From Gammaproteobacteria bacterium (GTDB lineage: Bacteria; Pseudomonadota; Gammaproteobacteria; Arenicellales; UBA868), in contig JAKUQS010000010.1 of NCBI GenBank assembly GCA_022451485.1, forward strand, positions 1 through 35,312: a DNA stretch of 35,312 nt, in the 5' to 3' direction. The notes under the pieces are model-generated. The model saw only the letters and a list, made by a program, of their open reading frames with translations, was not told where the DNA came from and did no database searches. The translations under genes were made by a program, and so were the position numbers. Position 1 is the first letter of the stretch. Each line of letters opens with the position of its first letter. Positions 1 to 8,031 of this stretch are shown here, in pieces.

Positions 1-1
1 T

Positions 2-61
2 CACGTATATCCGGTCTCTTTATCCTCGGCGGTGATTTATGTGCTAGCACGCACTGATTAA
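2..61 (+). CDS. Possible C-terminal tail of a gene entering from the left
   Basis: Reading from base 2 gives 19 codons without a stop, then TAA at 59-61. The stop meets, tail to tail, the TAA of the minus-strand MFS gene at 58-60. A convergent gene end would fit the compact layout, but nineteen codons are far too few to identify a family, and an open stretch of this length is expected by chance. No function is proposed. Confidence 0.2.
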   Translation, partial: HVYPVSLSSAVIYVLARTD

Positions 62-1323
62 CGGGTTGAAGGTTCCTGTAATGTGTTGTGTCGATACCTG
101 AGCGCACCGACAATCAGGGCCGTTCCAACGAAGCAATAAAGCGCAAATAGGGTATAGATATATTCCATGGTAAAACCTTGATCCATTAAGGCGCCCACGA
201 TGGGCGGGCCCAGCGCTGACCCGAAAACACTCAATGCTGCTGCTAAGCTGCGCACTGCGCCTAGGTGGGCTACGCCATAAAGTTCTGGCCACAGGGCCGC
301 AACTGACAACTGGCTAATGCCCGAACTGACGCCGGCAAGGATGAGATACGCTGTGGCTACCCAGGGTGCATTGAAAAGGGCGGCCATCATTAGTGCCGCG
401 GCCAATGGTACGAGCATGAATGGTGTGAGGCGGACTGCGCCCAGTCGGTCTATTAAAGGGCCCGCCACCAGGGTGGTTGCGACGGCCGTCACTGCGTAGA
501 AAATATAGTTGCCTGTGATCCAGGTGTGTGACCAGCCTTTGGCATCAGCCAGGTTAAGGTGGTGAAAAAACATTGCAGTGACGATGATGGCTGGGGCGAG
601 CACTCCGGGTAAAAGCAGATAAAAAGTGACATCACGCAAAACTTGTCTTCGAGTCCAGCCCGGTAGAGTGGCCTTGCTAGCAGTCGCCGTATCGGCAATT
701 GGCGTGGAAAGTGTGTCACTGACCGGTATTTTGACAACCGATTGAAGTAGCCACACAACGATAGGAAAGACAACAATCGTTAGCAAGATAGCGGCACTCG
801 CATAGGTGCCGCGCCAGCCGACGATGGTAAGGGTGCCAACGGCTATCACGGGTAATACGGCCTCTCCCAGGACCATGCCAAGGGTGGTGATCGCGATCGC
901 TCTCCCTCGTTCGGCGTGAAAGCGCCGGGCTACCGTGGTGATGGCGATATGATTCATGAGTCCCTGGCCGCTATGTCGAAGCAGGAAGATGGCCGCCAGC
1001 AGCATCAATGATGACGTTGCAGTGGCCATTACGGCACAGGCCAGCACCAGTAATAACAAGGTTGGCAGGGTGCAACGGGTCAGGGAGAAGCGATCAATCT
1101 GAGCGCCTGTCCAGGGCAATATCAGCGCGCTCAGCAGGGTGCCGGCCATGTAGATGGTGCCCCACTCGGTGTGACTGAGAAATAGGCTAGCCTGGATGTG
1201 AGGCCCAATCACACCAATGAAGTAGGTCTGCCCGAAACTCGAGGCCATCGTCAAGACGACACCCATCCCGAGTATCTGGCGATGGTGACTTAGTAGATTA
1301 AGGTAACTACGCAGAGAAAACAT
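58..1323 (-). CDS. MFS transporter
   Basis: A 421-residue integral membrane protein of the major facilitator superfamily, expected to move a small solute across the inner membrane by secondary transport. About 12 hydrophobic segments are visible, with an MFS-like loop containing the GAQIDRFSLTR stretch after the second helix and a central hydrophilic loop of about 30 residues. The frame stays open upstream, but the added 37 residues are polar and unlike an MFS N-terminus, so the ATG at 1323 (MFSLRSYLN) is preferred. It is divergent from the DMT transporter, with 68 bp between the two starts. The substrate is unknown; the catabolic neighbourhood allows a carboxylate, but that is a guess. Confidence 0.88.
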   Translation of the reverse strand: MFSLRSYLNLLSHHRQILGMGVVLTMASSFGQTYFIGVIGPHIQASLFLSHTEWGTIYMAGTLLSALILPWTGAQIDRFSLTRCTLPTLLLLVLACAVMATATSSLMLLAAIFLLRHSGQGLMNHIAITTVARRFHAERGRAIAITTLGMVLGEAVLPVIAVGTLTIVGWRGTYASAAILLTIVVFPIVVWLLQSVVKIPVSDTLSTPIADTATASKATLPGWTRRQVLRDVTFYLLLPGVLAPAIIVTAMFFHHLNLADAKGWSHTWITGNYIFYAVTAVATTLVAGPLIDRLGAVRLTPFMLVPLAAALMMAALFNAPWVATAYLILAGVSSGISQLSVAALWPELYGVAHLGAVRSLAAALSVFGSALGPPIVGALMDQGFTMEYIYTLFALYCFVGTALIVGALRYRHNTLQEPSTR

Positions 1324-1359
1324 ATTTCTCGTTGACACAATTCTTCTAAAAGCCGCGAC

Positions 1360-1365
1360 TATACT
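1360..1365 (+). promoter_or_regulatory. Candidate -10 element for the DMT transporter
   Basis: TATACT at 1360-1365 is close to the sigma-70 -10 consensus. A perfect TTGACA lies at 1332-1337, but the 22-nt spacer is longer than a normal promoter uses, so the pairing is doubtful. Transcription starting near 1372 would leave a 20-nt leader with AAGGTGG before the GTG at 1392, which fits that start choice. Confidence 0.25.
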
Positions 1366-1391
1366 TCGTCGCTTTGCCTCAAGGTGGTTCG

Positions 1392-2270
1392 GTGACGCAA
1401 AACAAACGCGCAGCAGCGCTAATGATTGTGGCAATGACTGGCATTGCAGTTAACGATGCCATCATCAAGCAATTAATGGATACCATCAGCATTAGCCAGC
1501 TACTGTTGCTGCGTGGTGTATGTGCGGTGCTGTTGTTGGTTTTTCTGATTCCGCTGTTCGGATATCGAGTGTGGGATCGCCGCCTCCTGCAGGGTTGGAA
1601 TCTACTTCGCAGTGGTTGCGACGGCGCAGGTGCTGTGTGCTATGTCATTGGCCTATCATTCTTGGCGCTGCCGGTCGCCGCAACCCTCGCATGGACTTCA
1701 CCGATTCTCCTGACATTGTTGGCGATGATTGTGCTCCGCGAACGGGTCAACGCTGGTCGTTGGTTTGCGGTGGTAGTGGGATTCGCGGGCATTGTTTTGG
1801 TGGTTCAGCCCTGGGACGCGCATTGGAATGGGTTCGTGGTATTGCCGCTATTAGCTGCTGTATTCGGGGCATCCCGCGATCTTGTCACGCGTTACATTGA
1901 CCCGCAGCTGCATCCGTTACAGATCATGTTGGTAACGATGGTCCTGGTGTCGCTCGCTGGGGCAGTGTTCGCTCCTTTTAACTGGCACCCCCTCACTGCC
2001 TCACACGGCCTGTGGGTGGTGCTCAGCGCACTGTGCCTGACGCTGGCCGTGCCCTGCTTGGTCATGGCAATCCGCATGGGAGAGCTCTCGTTCATTGCTC
2101 CTTTTAACTTCAGCGGCATTCTGGTTGCTGTCGCTCTCGGTTACCTGGTGTGGAATGATTTCCCCAATCTGTCGATGTGGCTAGGTATCGGACTGATCGT
2201 CATTGCCGGTGTGGTCATTTACCGACGTGGTAGGGGCACTCAACCCGATGAGGGTAGGACCACCATCTGA
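1392..2270 (+). CDS. DMT-superfamily (EamA) transporter
   Basis: A 292-residue membrane protein made of two EamA repeats of about five hydrophobic helices each, the usual drug/metabolite transporter architecture and length. Such proteins export or import amino acids, metabolites or drugs across the inner membrane. The GTG at 1392 is chosen because AAGGTGG lies 4 nt upstream; a TTG at 1374 would add only six residues and has no good ribosome site. The C-terminus (YRRGRGTQPDEG) is basic, as expected for a cytoplasmic tail. The gene is divergent from the MFS gene, and its last 31 bp overlap the end of the convergent SDR gene. The substrate is not recognisable. Confidence 0.88.
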   Translation: MTQNKRAAALMIVAMTGIAVNDAIIKQLMDTISISQLLLLRGVCAVLLLVFLIPLFGYRVWDRRLLQGWNLLRSGCDGAGAVCYVIGLSFLALPVAATLAWTSPILLTLLAMIVLRERVNAGRWFAVVVGFAGIVLVVQPWDAHWNGFVVLPLLAAVFGASRDLVTRYIDPQLHPLQIMLVTMVLVSLAGAVFAPFNWHPLTASHGLWVVLSALCLTLAVPCLVMAIRMGELSFIAPFNFSGILVAVALGYLVWNDFPNLSMWLGIGLIVIAGVVIYRRGRGTQPDEGRTTI

Positions 2271-2974
2271 GAGAGCACAACATGGGGGGGTTGCTCGAGC
2301 GCAAACACCACTGTCTCGGCAATATCTTCGGGGGTGAGACATTGCTCTGTCTGGTCGTAGAAAGCCGCGGCTTTGACATCATCGTTCCAGCGAGTCATTG
2401 CGAAGTCAGTTCGAACCAACCCCGGTAGGATCTCAGTGACCCGAATGCCCGTACCGGCGTAATCGAGACGAAGCGATTCACTGAAGCCGTGTACGGCGTG
2501 TTTACTGCCTGAATAGATAGTACCGGTAGCATAGGGTTGGATTCCTGCGATCGATCCAATATTCACGATATGCCCGCGGTTTCGTGACACCATGTTTTCG
2601 ACTACCTTGTGGGTGACTCGAACAAGACCCATCACGTTGGTTTCGATAATCGCCGACCATTCGTCAATCGATCCTTGGTGAAAGGGCCGCCGACCTCCGG
2701 CATCGTGACCGGCATTGTTGATGAGGATGTCGATTCCACGCCATTGATCCGGCAGGCGCGAATCAAGTGAATGGACCGACGCTGCATCGCAGACATCGAG
2801 CTCCAGCGCAATGGCGTTTGCTCCGAGTTTTGCGACCAGAGAGTCCAACCGTGCCAGGCGCCGAGCCGAACAAATAACGCGGGCACCGGCAGCAATCAGT
2901 GCGCTTGCAGTGGCCTGCCCGATTCCTGCGCTGGCCCCGGTGACCAGGGCGGTTTTGCCGAATAGTTTTTGCAT
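2240..2974 (-). CDS. SDR family NAD(P)-dependent oxidoreductase (YdfG-like)
   Basis: A 244-residue classical short-chain dehydrogenase. Seen: the dinucleotide-binding TGASAGIG at residues 12-19, NNAG at 86-89, and the catalytic tetrad Asn113, Ser141, Tyr154 and Lys158 (YSGSK). Arg residues after the second strand (CSARRLARL) favour NADP(H), by analogy with YdfG, the NADP-dependent 3-hydroxy acid / malonic semialdehyde reductase. Length and motif spacing fit that group, so reduction of a 3-hydroxy acid or short aldehyde is a reasonable guess. The start ATG at 2974 has no clear Shine-Dalgarno sequence. The 3' end overlaps the convergent DMT gene by 31 bp. The gene appears to stand alone. Confidence 0.9.
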   Translation of the reverse strand: MQKLFGKTALVTGASAGIGQATASALIAAGARVICSARRLARLDSLVAKLGANAIALELDVCDAASVHSLDSRLPDQWRGIDILINNAGHDAGGRRPFHQGSIDEWSAIIETNVMGLVRVTHKVVENMVSRNRGHIVNIGSIAGIQPYATGTIYSGSKHAVHGFSESLRLDYAGTGIRVTEILPGLVRTDFAMTRWNDDVKAAAFYDQTEQCLTPEDIAETVVFALEQPPHVVLSQMVVLPSSG

Positions 2975-3285
2975 GGGCCGTTGAGAATGATTTATCGATG
3001 GGTGTTGGGACTTTTAAGTGTAGCAATCTCATGGTCATTTTTCTGTTCAACCAGGGGATCAGTTGCAGGACATTGCAGGGAGTAAATAGAAACTGTGCAT
3101 GGCCTGACCCTTTTCTTGAGAGCTCGCTAACGCAGCGCTTTTATTCTTAGATAGGAAATCCATGTGAGTGAGTTGCGGATGATTTGCTATCCTCCGCAAC
3201 TCGGTTCCGGGTTACACGCGATCTTGCAGGCTGCTCGGATGACGGTGAAGATGTAACGTGGGACAGAAGGAGGTCATCGGGTTTG
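2975..3285. other. Non-coding interval between SDR and LOG genes
   Basis: About 310 bp separate the start of the minus-strand SDR gene from the start of the plus-strand LOG gene, so this is a divergent regulatory region. The notable content is a perfect 10-bp inverted repeat at 3170-3202 and a strong ribosome site at about 3265-3273. No convincing sigma-70 promoter, RNA gene or small conserved reading frame was seen. Confidence 0.6.
3170..3202 (+). promoter_or_regulatory. Perfect 10-bp inverted repeat in the LOG leader
   Basis: GAGTTGCGGA at 3170-3179 and its exact reverse complement TCCGCAACTC at 3193-3202 flank a 13-nt loop. In RNA this would be a stable hairpin about 84 nt before the LOG start codon. 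There is no U-run after it, so it is not a normal intrinsic terminator. It could be an operator, an mRNA-stabilising stem or a protein-binding leader element; the sequence does not distinguish these. Confidence 0.5.
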
Positions 3286-3864
3286 ATGAGACGGGTGTGT
3301 GTATTTTGTGGCTCTAGTCCAGGACGCCAGGAGGCGTATCGGTCTGCGGCCGTGTTGCTTGGCGAGTCACTGGCCTCGCAAGGAGTCGCGCTTGTTTATG
3401 GCGGCGCGTGCGTTGGATTAATGGGTACGGTGGCAGACGCTGTGGTGGCAAATGGTGGCGAGGCGATCGGTGTGATACCGACATCATTGGTGGAGAAAGA
3501 ACTTGCTCATCCAGGGCTGACCGAACTTCACGTTGTTGAGACCATGCATGAACGAAAAGCCACCATGAGCGAACTTAGCGATGGATTCATTGCCCTACCG
3601 GGCGGTATTGGCACGCTTGAAGAGATGTTTGAAGCATTGACTTGGGCGCAACTTGGGTTCCACCAAAAACCCTGTGCTTTGTTGAACACAGAGGGGTACT
3701 ACCAGGGATTGGTCGACTTTCTGCACAGCGCGGTGACAGAGGGGTTCGTTAAACAACGCCATCTCGACCAATTACTGATTGACTCAGAGCCACAGCGGCT
3801 ACTGGAACGAATGGCGCAGCCCCAACCCGGTGCACAGCCTAAGTGGGAGGTTACTGAAGCGTGA
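3286..3864 (+). CDS. LOG-family protein (TIGR00730; cytokinin riboside monophosphate phosphoribohydrolase type)
   Basis: A 192-residue protein of the LOG family, often misannotated as lysine decarboxylase. The family hydrolyses nucleoside 5'-monophosphates at the N-glycosidic bond, releasing a base such as a cytokinin. Seen: CVFCGSS near the N-terminus, YGG at 38-40, the Arg90-Lys91 pair in HERKA, and the signature PGGIGTLEE at 105-113. The ATG at 3286 follows AAGGAGG by about 12 nt; an in-frame TTG directly before it is also possible. Longer starts add a polar, non-homologous extension. The stop overlaps the cupin GTG start (GTGA), so the two are translationally coupled. The true substrate in this organism is unknown. 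Confidence 0.9.
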   Translation: MRRVCVFCGSSPGRQEAYRSAAVLLGESLASQGVALVYGGACVGLMGTVADAVVANGGEAIGVIPTSLVEKELAHPGLTELHVVETMHERKATMSELSDGFIALPGGIGTLEEMFEALTWAQLGFHQKPCALLNTEGYYQGLVDFLHSAVTEGFVKQRHLDQLLIDSEPQRLLERMAQPQPGAQPKWEVTEA

Positions 3865-4178
3865 ACGATAAAACATCATCAGATCAGCGTGCGCCAGCGA
3901 ATGCGCGTGTTCAGGTCGACAATGACCGCGTGAGAGTCACCGAATATCAATTTGCCCCGGGGGCTGAGACGGGTTGGCATCGGCATGGCTGGGATTACGT
4001 GGTTGTGCCTCAGACCCACGGTGAACTGTTGTTGGTTGGCGCTGCAGGCGAGCAATCGGCGACGCTGGTTCAGGGGGAGTCGTATTACCGACAAGCTGGT
4101 GTGGAGCACAATGTAATCAATGCCGGCGATCAGGAACTTATTTTTATCGAAATTGAGATCAAAGCCCATGAGGGGTGA
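3861..4178 (+). CDS. Small cupin-domain protein
   Basis: A 105-residue single-domain cupin. Motif 1 is visible as GWHRHGWDYVVVP (His40, His42) and motif 2 as GVEHNVINAG (His83), giving three potential metal-binding histidines; the usual glutamate of motif 1 is replaced by Asp45-Tyr46. Cupins of this size include dioxygenases, isomerases and sugar- or auxin-binding proteins, so the reaction cannot be assigned. The GTG start at 3861 overlaps the LOG stop by 4 nt and has GGAGG about 10 nt upstream, so it is co-translated with the LOG protein and may act on the same or a connected compound. Confidence is high for the fold and low for the function. Confidence 0.85.
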   Translation: MNDKTSSDQRAPANARVQVDNDRVRVTEYQFAPGAETGWHRHGWDYVVVPQTHGELLLVGAAGEQSATLVQGESYYRQAGVEHNVINAGDQELIFIEIEIKAHEG

Positions 4179-4277
4179 GATGGCTAGGCGTTAGTGTGAG
4201 ACGAAAGATAACGCAGGTCATCAGTGCGGCCCGATGGTGCGGGTTGCGGCGTCGCTTGCAGCTACGGACATAAAAGC

Positions 4278-5183
4278 TTGGCGCTGCATACGATTGCTAT
4301 CCTAAGTCCGGGTGATATGGGGCATGGGATAGGGGCAGCGCTTGGTCGATCCGGTTTTGATATCACCACCTGCTTAGCGGGGCGAAGCGCACGAACTCAA
4401 CAGTTAGCCCAACGGGGCGGATTCCGGATGGTGCCAACCTTAGACGAACTGGTCGTTGAGGCTGATATTGTCCTTTCGATTTTGGTCCCTGCCGAGGCAG
4501 AGCGCGTTGCCCGGGCGGTGGCCCGCGTTATCTCGACACAGGGCGTTGACACCCCGTTTGTCGATTGCAACGCCATAGCGCCGCAGACCACTCAACGGAT
4601 CGAAAAGCAGATTGTGAATGCGGGCGCATCCTTCATTGACGGATCGATCATTGGGCCGCCGCCGGGTCGCGGACTGCCCCCTCGACTCTATGTTTCGGGC
4701 CCGGGTGCCCATGTGCTAAGCGCGCTCGATGGTGACGAGATTACCGTTAAAGTGATGGGGGATCGTGTGGGCGATGCGTCAAGCATCAAGATGTGTTACG
4801 CGGCCTTGACCAAGGGCACTGCCACGCTGCAGGTGGCGTTGTTGACTGCGGCGCGAGCGCTGGGTGTTGACGAGGCGCTCACTGCAGAACTCGCAACTAG
4901 TCAGGAGAACGTCCTGCGCCAGATGCACGCCAGCATCCCCGCGCTTCCGGCCAACGCACATCGTTGGGTCGGAGAGATGGAAGAGATTGCGGCGACTTTT
5001 GAGTCGGTGGGACTTTCGCCTGGGTTTCATCAAGGGGCGGCAGCGGTTTACCGTTTGCTGGGGCAAACCGAATTTGCGCACGAGAGTCCGGAGTCGGTCG
5101 ATACCGAACGCACGTTGGAGGCTACCATCGAGGCGATGGTAGTACTGCTTTCAACCTTGCCGGATGATCGCTATAGCGAGTAA
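4278..5183 (+). CDS. NAD(P)-binding 6-phosphogluconate dehydrogenase-like oxidoreductase (DUF1932 type)
   Basis: A roughly 301-residue beta-hydroxyacid-dehydrogenase-fold enzyme. The N-terminal Rossmann motif is ILSPGDMGHGIG (Gly-rich part at about residues 12-19 from the TTG at 4278). A helical C-terminal domain begins with SSIKMCYAALTKG, whose Lys is the expected catalytic lysine, and the rest matches the DUF1932-type C-terminal domain. Proteins of this kind oxidise hydroxy acids or reduce imines; the substrate is not known. The frame is open back to a GTG at 4224, but those 18 residues are not Rossmann-like, so the TTG at 4278 is preferred; neither has a convincing ribosome site. It lies about 100 bp after the cupin on the same strand and is probably co-transcribed with it. 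Confidence 0.82.
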   Translation: MALHTIAILSPGDMGHGIGAALGRSGFDITTCLAGRSARTQQLAQRGGFRMVPTLDELVVEADIVLSILVPAEAERVARAVARVISTQGVDTPFVDCNAIAPQTTQRIEKQIVNAGASFIDGSIIGPPPGRGLPPRLYVSGPGAHVLSALDGDEITVKVMGDRVGDASSIKMCYAALTKGTATLQVALLTAARALGVDEALTAELATSQENVLRQMHASIPALPANAHRWVGEMEEIAATFESVGLSPGFHQGAAAVYRLLGQTEFAHESPESVDTERTLEATIEAMVVLLSTLPDDRYSE

Positions 5184-5207
5184 GCGGAACAGCCGAGCAG
5201 CTTTAGA

Positions 5208-6446
5208 TTAAGCATGATCCGATGCGACTGCGAGGGGTCGTAACTGACTGATGACTGCAAACCCAATCACGCTGAAAGCGGTTAGGATCAGAAACGGAAC
5301 GTCGTAACTACCCGTAGTATCGAAAAATCGACCGGCGAGTACTGGACTGATTACGCCTCCTAGAGTGCCGCAGAACACCAAGGTGCCAAAAATCACACCG
5401 TGGGATCTCGTGCCGAAATATTCCGCGACTGACGGCGAAGTAGCGGTGAAAAAGCCGCCGTGCGCGATGCCGTAGACCACTGCAAAGACGAATAAGAGAT
5501 TTGGGTTATCCAGCCATTGCAGAAAAACAAAACTTGCAAACAACAGGCTAAAACAGGCTTGGATTGCTCGTTTTGAACCGAAGCGGTCGGATAGGGTACC
5601 GACTGCAATTCTTCCGATAATGCTGACGATGCCGATAATGGCGAGGATTCGAGCGGCCGCTGCAGGTGCAAGGCCTTCATCTATGCCGTGGGGAACAATG
5701 TGAATGACAATCGTCATCAGACAGTAAAAGTCAGCAAATTTACCGATGCACAACAGCCACAACTGATGTGTTTTTAATGCCTCGCGTAGGCTGATACCGT
5801 GTTCTGGTATGGCCGTCGCAGAGTTCAGCTCGGTGGCGTCGTTGGGTGCCAATTCAACGCCGTCGGGTTGCAGTCCAAGTAGGGCTGGGTCCCGTTTTAA
5901 CATCAAAGACACCAGCACCATGGCAAGTAGCGACAAACCAATGACTACACACGCGGTGCGCCAGCCAAATGTCACGATCAGTATGGCGACCCCAATCGGC
6001 ATTAGCGATTGACCGACACCGGCGCCTGATTTGACGATGCCGGTGATCAGACCGCGACGTTTAACAAACCACCGTGCAACGGTGGACAGGGTGCAAACAT
6101 CGTCTGCACCGATACTGATGCCGGCCAAAACGCCAAAGAAGAGATACAGATGCCATACCGCATGGGTTTGTGACAAAAGCAGATAGCCCAGGCCATAGAC
6201 CGCCGAGGCTAGAGCTAACACCCAGCGTGGCCCAATTCGATCAGTCAATCGGCCCAGCAAGATCACGCTCACCCCCATGATTAGGAAGTTAAGAGACGCT
6301 GCGCCGGAGATGGTCTCTCGGTTCCAACCGAATTCAGCCTCGAAGGCTGGGAAGAGAATGCCGAAAGAGAAGAATGCGCCAAGGTAAGTGGCTTGTACGA
6401 CACAGCTCGCTGCAACAATGTAATAACCAGGGAAAATCCGTTTCAA
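5208..6446 (-). CDS. MFS transporter (monocarboxylate / oxalate-formate antiporter-like)
   Basis: A 412-residue, 12-helix MFS protein. The first half carries FSFGILFPAFEAEFGWNRETISGA and the loop GRLTDRIGPRWVL (motif A); the second half repeats it as GTLSDRFGSKRA. The FGWNR/TISGA pattern is typical of MFS carriers of the monocarboxylate and oxalate/formate group, so a carboxylic acid substrate is likely. The start codon is TTG at 6446 (MKRIF), with GGAAGG about 7 nt upstream. A weak hairpin at 6473-6488 containing TATAGA lies just upstream and may include a -10 element. The gene is convergent with the DUF1932-type oxidoreductase, with 24 bp between stops. Confidence 0.88.
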   Translation of the reverse strand: MKRIFPGYYIVAASCVVQATYLGAFFSFGILFPAFEAEFGWNRETISGAASLNFLIMGVSVILLGRLTDRIGPRWVLALASAVYGLGYLLLSQTHAVWHLYLFFGVLAGISIGADDVCTLSTVARWFVKRRGLITGIVKSGAGVGQSLMPIGVAILIVTFGWRTACVVIGLSLLAMVLVSLMLKRDPALLGLQPDGVELAPNDATELNSATAIPEHGISLREALKTHQLWLLCIGKFADFYCLMTIVIHIVPHGIDEGLAPAAAARILAIIGIVSIIGRIAVGTLSDRFGSKRAIQACFSLLFASFVFLQWLDNPNLLFVFAVVYGIAHGGFFTATSPSVAEYFGTRSHGVIFGTLVFCGTLGGVISPVLAGRFFDTTGSYDVPFLILTAFSVIGFAVISQLRPLAVASDHA

Positions 6447-6550
6447 TCGAGTACCTTCCTTTACCGTAGCGAGCTCTTTCTATAGAGCAGGGGTGACCAC
6501 AGATCAGTTTGGTCGACGCGCTAGAGTCGACTACAGTCTGCCAAGATACC

Positions 6551-7057
6551 TCAAAGGTATTTGCGCACCGTGTGATAGCGCACGGGGTCGATGCGGCGAG
6601 CAACTTCGATCGTTGACAACGCCGGGTTGTTCTTACGAATGGCGCTGCCTGTCTTGCGCCACCAGCGAATGTCGGTTCGAGTAACCGGCAGTCTGCGTGT
6701 AGTGTAATGCAATTCGCGCAGAGCTTGCTTGGCACGCCGGCTGTTGAGGCTGGAGCGATCAGCTAATTCAGTCATCCGCAAAGCACTGGTAACGGCACGC
6801 TCCGCTTCATTGGTGGCAAGCCAGTTTTCAAGTTGGTAAGTCTCGAATAACAATCTGGCTGTGCGAGTGGCTTCGTCTCGGGGGAAAAACAGCGAGCGGG
6901 CTGTTTGCTCGGTCTCATTTTTTTCCGTGATCCGGAGCAGGCTGAGAAACGCGGGCCAAGCACTTGGAAGGCCTAGTGTGTCGAGACGTGACTCGGCTTG
7001 GTGACGTAGCTCTATCAAGACTTCCCCTAGGGGAGTTCCTGCAATTTTTCTCGCCAT
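6551..7057 (-). CDS. Hypothetical protein with possible C-terminal helix-turn-helix
   Basis: A 168-residue soluble, Arg-rich protein; the family is not recognised. The ATG at 7057 (MARKIAGTPLGEV) has AGGA about 8 nt upstream; the frame continues upstream, but that part is low-complexity and not protein-like. The sequence looks almost entirely helical. The last 25 residues (PALSTIEVARRIDPVRYHTV) read like a helix-turn-helix: two helices joined by a short turn, then a basic recognition-like helix. No other known domain is seen. It sits between the second MFS gene and the RutD-like gene on the same strand, with 104 and 157 bp gaps, so it is probably a separate transcript. A DNA-binding role is inference. 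Confidence 0.6.
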   Translation of the reverse strand: MARKIAGTPLGEVLIELRHQAESRLDTLGLPSAWPAFLSLLRITEKNETEQTARSLFFPRDEATRTARLLFETYQLENWLATNEAERAVTSALRMTELADRSSLNSRRAKQALRELHYTTRRLPVTRTDIRWWRKTGSAIRKNNPALSTIEVARRIDPVRYHTVRKYL

Positions 7058-7214
7058 GGTGGTTCCTGTGACGCCTTTAGAACAACTATAACGATGACCG
7101 GTGCTGCTGACGAGACAAGCCCACCCATTCCCTGCCGTGCCGCTAGGTGGGGGAAGCCAGAATAGGGTGACCAACATAGCACGCGCTGGTGGTGTTAGTT
7201 CTTTTCCATCGACC

Positions 7215-8018
7215 TCAGTGTTGCTGGAGCCAGTTAATGATCGCGGTTGCAAATGCTTCGCGTTGTTCGCGCATCGTGATGACGTGGCCGGCACCGGTCA
7301 GCCACTCACCCCTTGCACCGGCAATACCTTTTTCAACCACTGTACTCAGATGGGGTGGGGTGATTTCATCATGGGTCGCGTGAAACACTAGCGTGGGTGC
7401 AGTGATATTGGCGAGCCGCTCGACGCTATTGTGGGTGAGCGCAGCGTGGGTCAGTCTTTGCTGTGCTATCAAGTTTTCCCGCAGTTCCGACCAGCCCCCG
7501 CTAGGGCCAAGCAGTTTGTCCTGATACCGATTAAAGAATTCGGCATCAAATGCCGACAGCACCACACATTGTTGGAAGGCTTCAAATCCGAGTTGCTCAT
7601 GTAAATCGAGCCACAAAGTGAGTTTGGCGCGGAAATGGCTGTCCGCGCGGGCCCAGGTGCCTGAATTGACCAGGCTGCGCACACGATTCGGGGCGAGAAG
7701 GGCAAGTTCCTGTCCGATGCATGCACCGATGCCGACAATGCCGAGAAAATGCGCTTGTTTGATCGCCAGATGGTCAAGCAGCGCCAGCACGTCCTTCGCA
7801 TAGAGGGCTGTCGTCGCCTCAACCGAGGGTTGATCATTCGACTCGCCAATGCCCCGGTGATCAAAAATGATCACTTGAAAGTGCTCTAACAGGCCGCTAG
7901 GTAAATGGCGTTTCCCACCGTGGCACCATGTGCCCCAGCCGCCTGAGCACACTACAGGGATGCCTTGTCCGTGAACCTCGTAGTACATGGTGTGGTGATT
8001 TAAATCTGCAATGGGCAT
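7215..8018 (-). CDS. Alpha/beta hydrolase, RutD-like, lacking the serine nucleophile
   Basis: A 267-residue alpha/beta-hydrolase-fold protein. The oxyanion-hole region (SGGWGTW), DHRGIGES at 53-60, acid Asp217 (ATHDEITP) and His245 (GAGHV) are present. The nucleophile elbow, normally GxSxG, reads VGIG at 95-98, so Gly96 stands where Ser should be. RutD of the pyrimidine (rut) pathway also lacks serine at this site (GHALG) and has a similar NGW...H segment after the elbow; here it is NSGTWARADSHFR at 118-130. A RutD-like role, such as hydrolysis of an enamine or aminoacrylate-like intermediate, or a lyase-type reaction, is therefore more likely than esterase activity. It is the last gene of the operon, 13 bp after the amidase. 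Confidence 0.85.
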   Translation of the reverse strand: MPIADLNHHTMYYEVHGQGIPVVCSGGWGTWCHGGKRHLPSGLLEHFQVIIFDHRGIGESNDQPSVEATTALYAKDVLALLDHLAIKQAHFLGIVGIGACIGQELALLAPNRVRSLVNSGTWARADSHFRAKLTLWLDLHEQLGFEAFQQCVVLSAFDAEFFNRYQDKLLGPSGGWSELRENLIAQQRLTHAALTHNSVERLANITAPTLVFHATHDEITPPHLSTVVEKGIAGARGEWLTGAGHVITMREQREAFATAIINWLQQH

Positions 8019-8031
8019 GGGTGTCGGCCTG

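Noticed and set aside
1323..1434. 37-residue N-terminal extension of the first MFS protein
   Set aside because: Polar and non-homologous; it would cover the whole divergent promoter region and overlap the DMT gene start.
6512..6531. Two GTCGAC copies 8 bp apart upstream of the second MFS gene
   Set aside because: A 6-bp self-palindrome repeated once is too short to support an operator or attachment site.
7101..7391. 96-codon plus-strand open frame near the RutD-like gene end
   Set aside because: Mostly antisense to the hydrolase and its 3' gap; no domain and no ribosome site.
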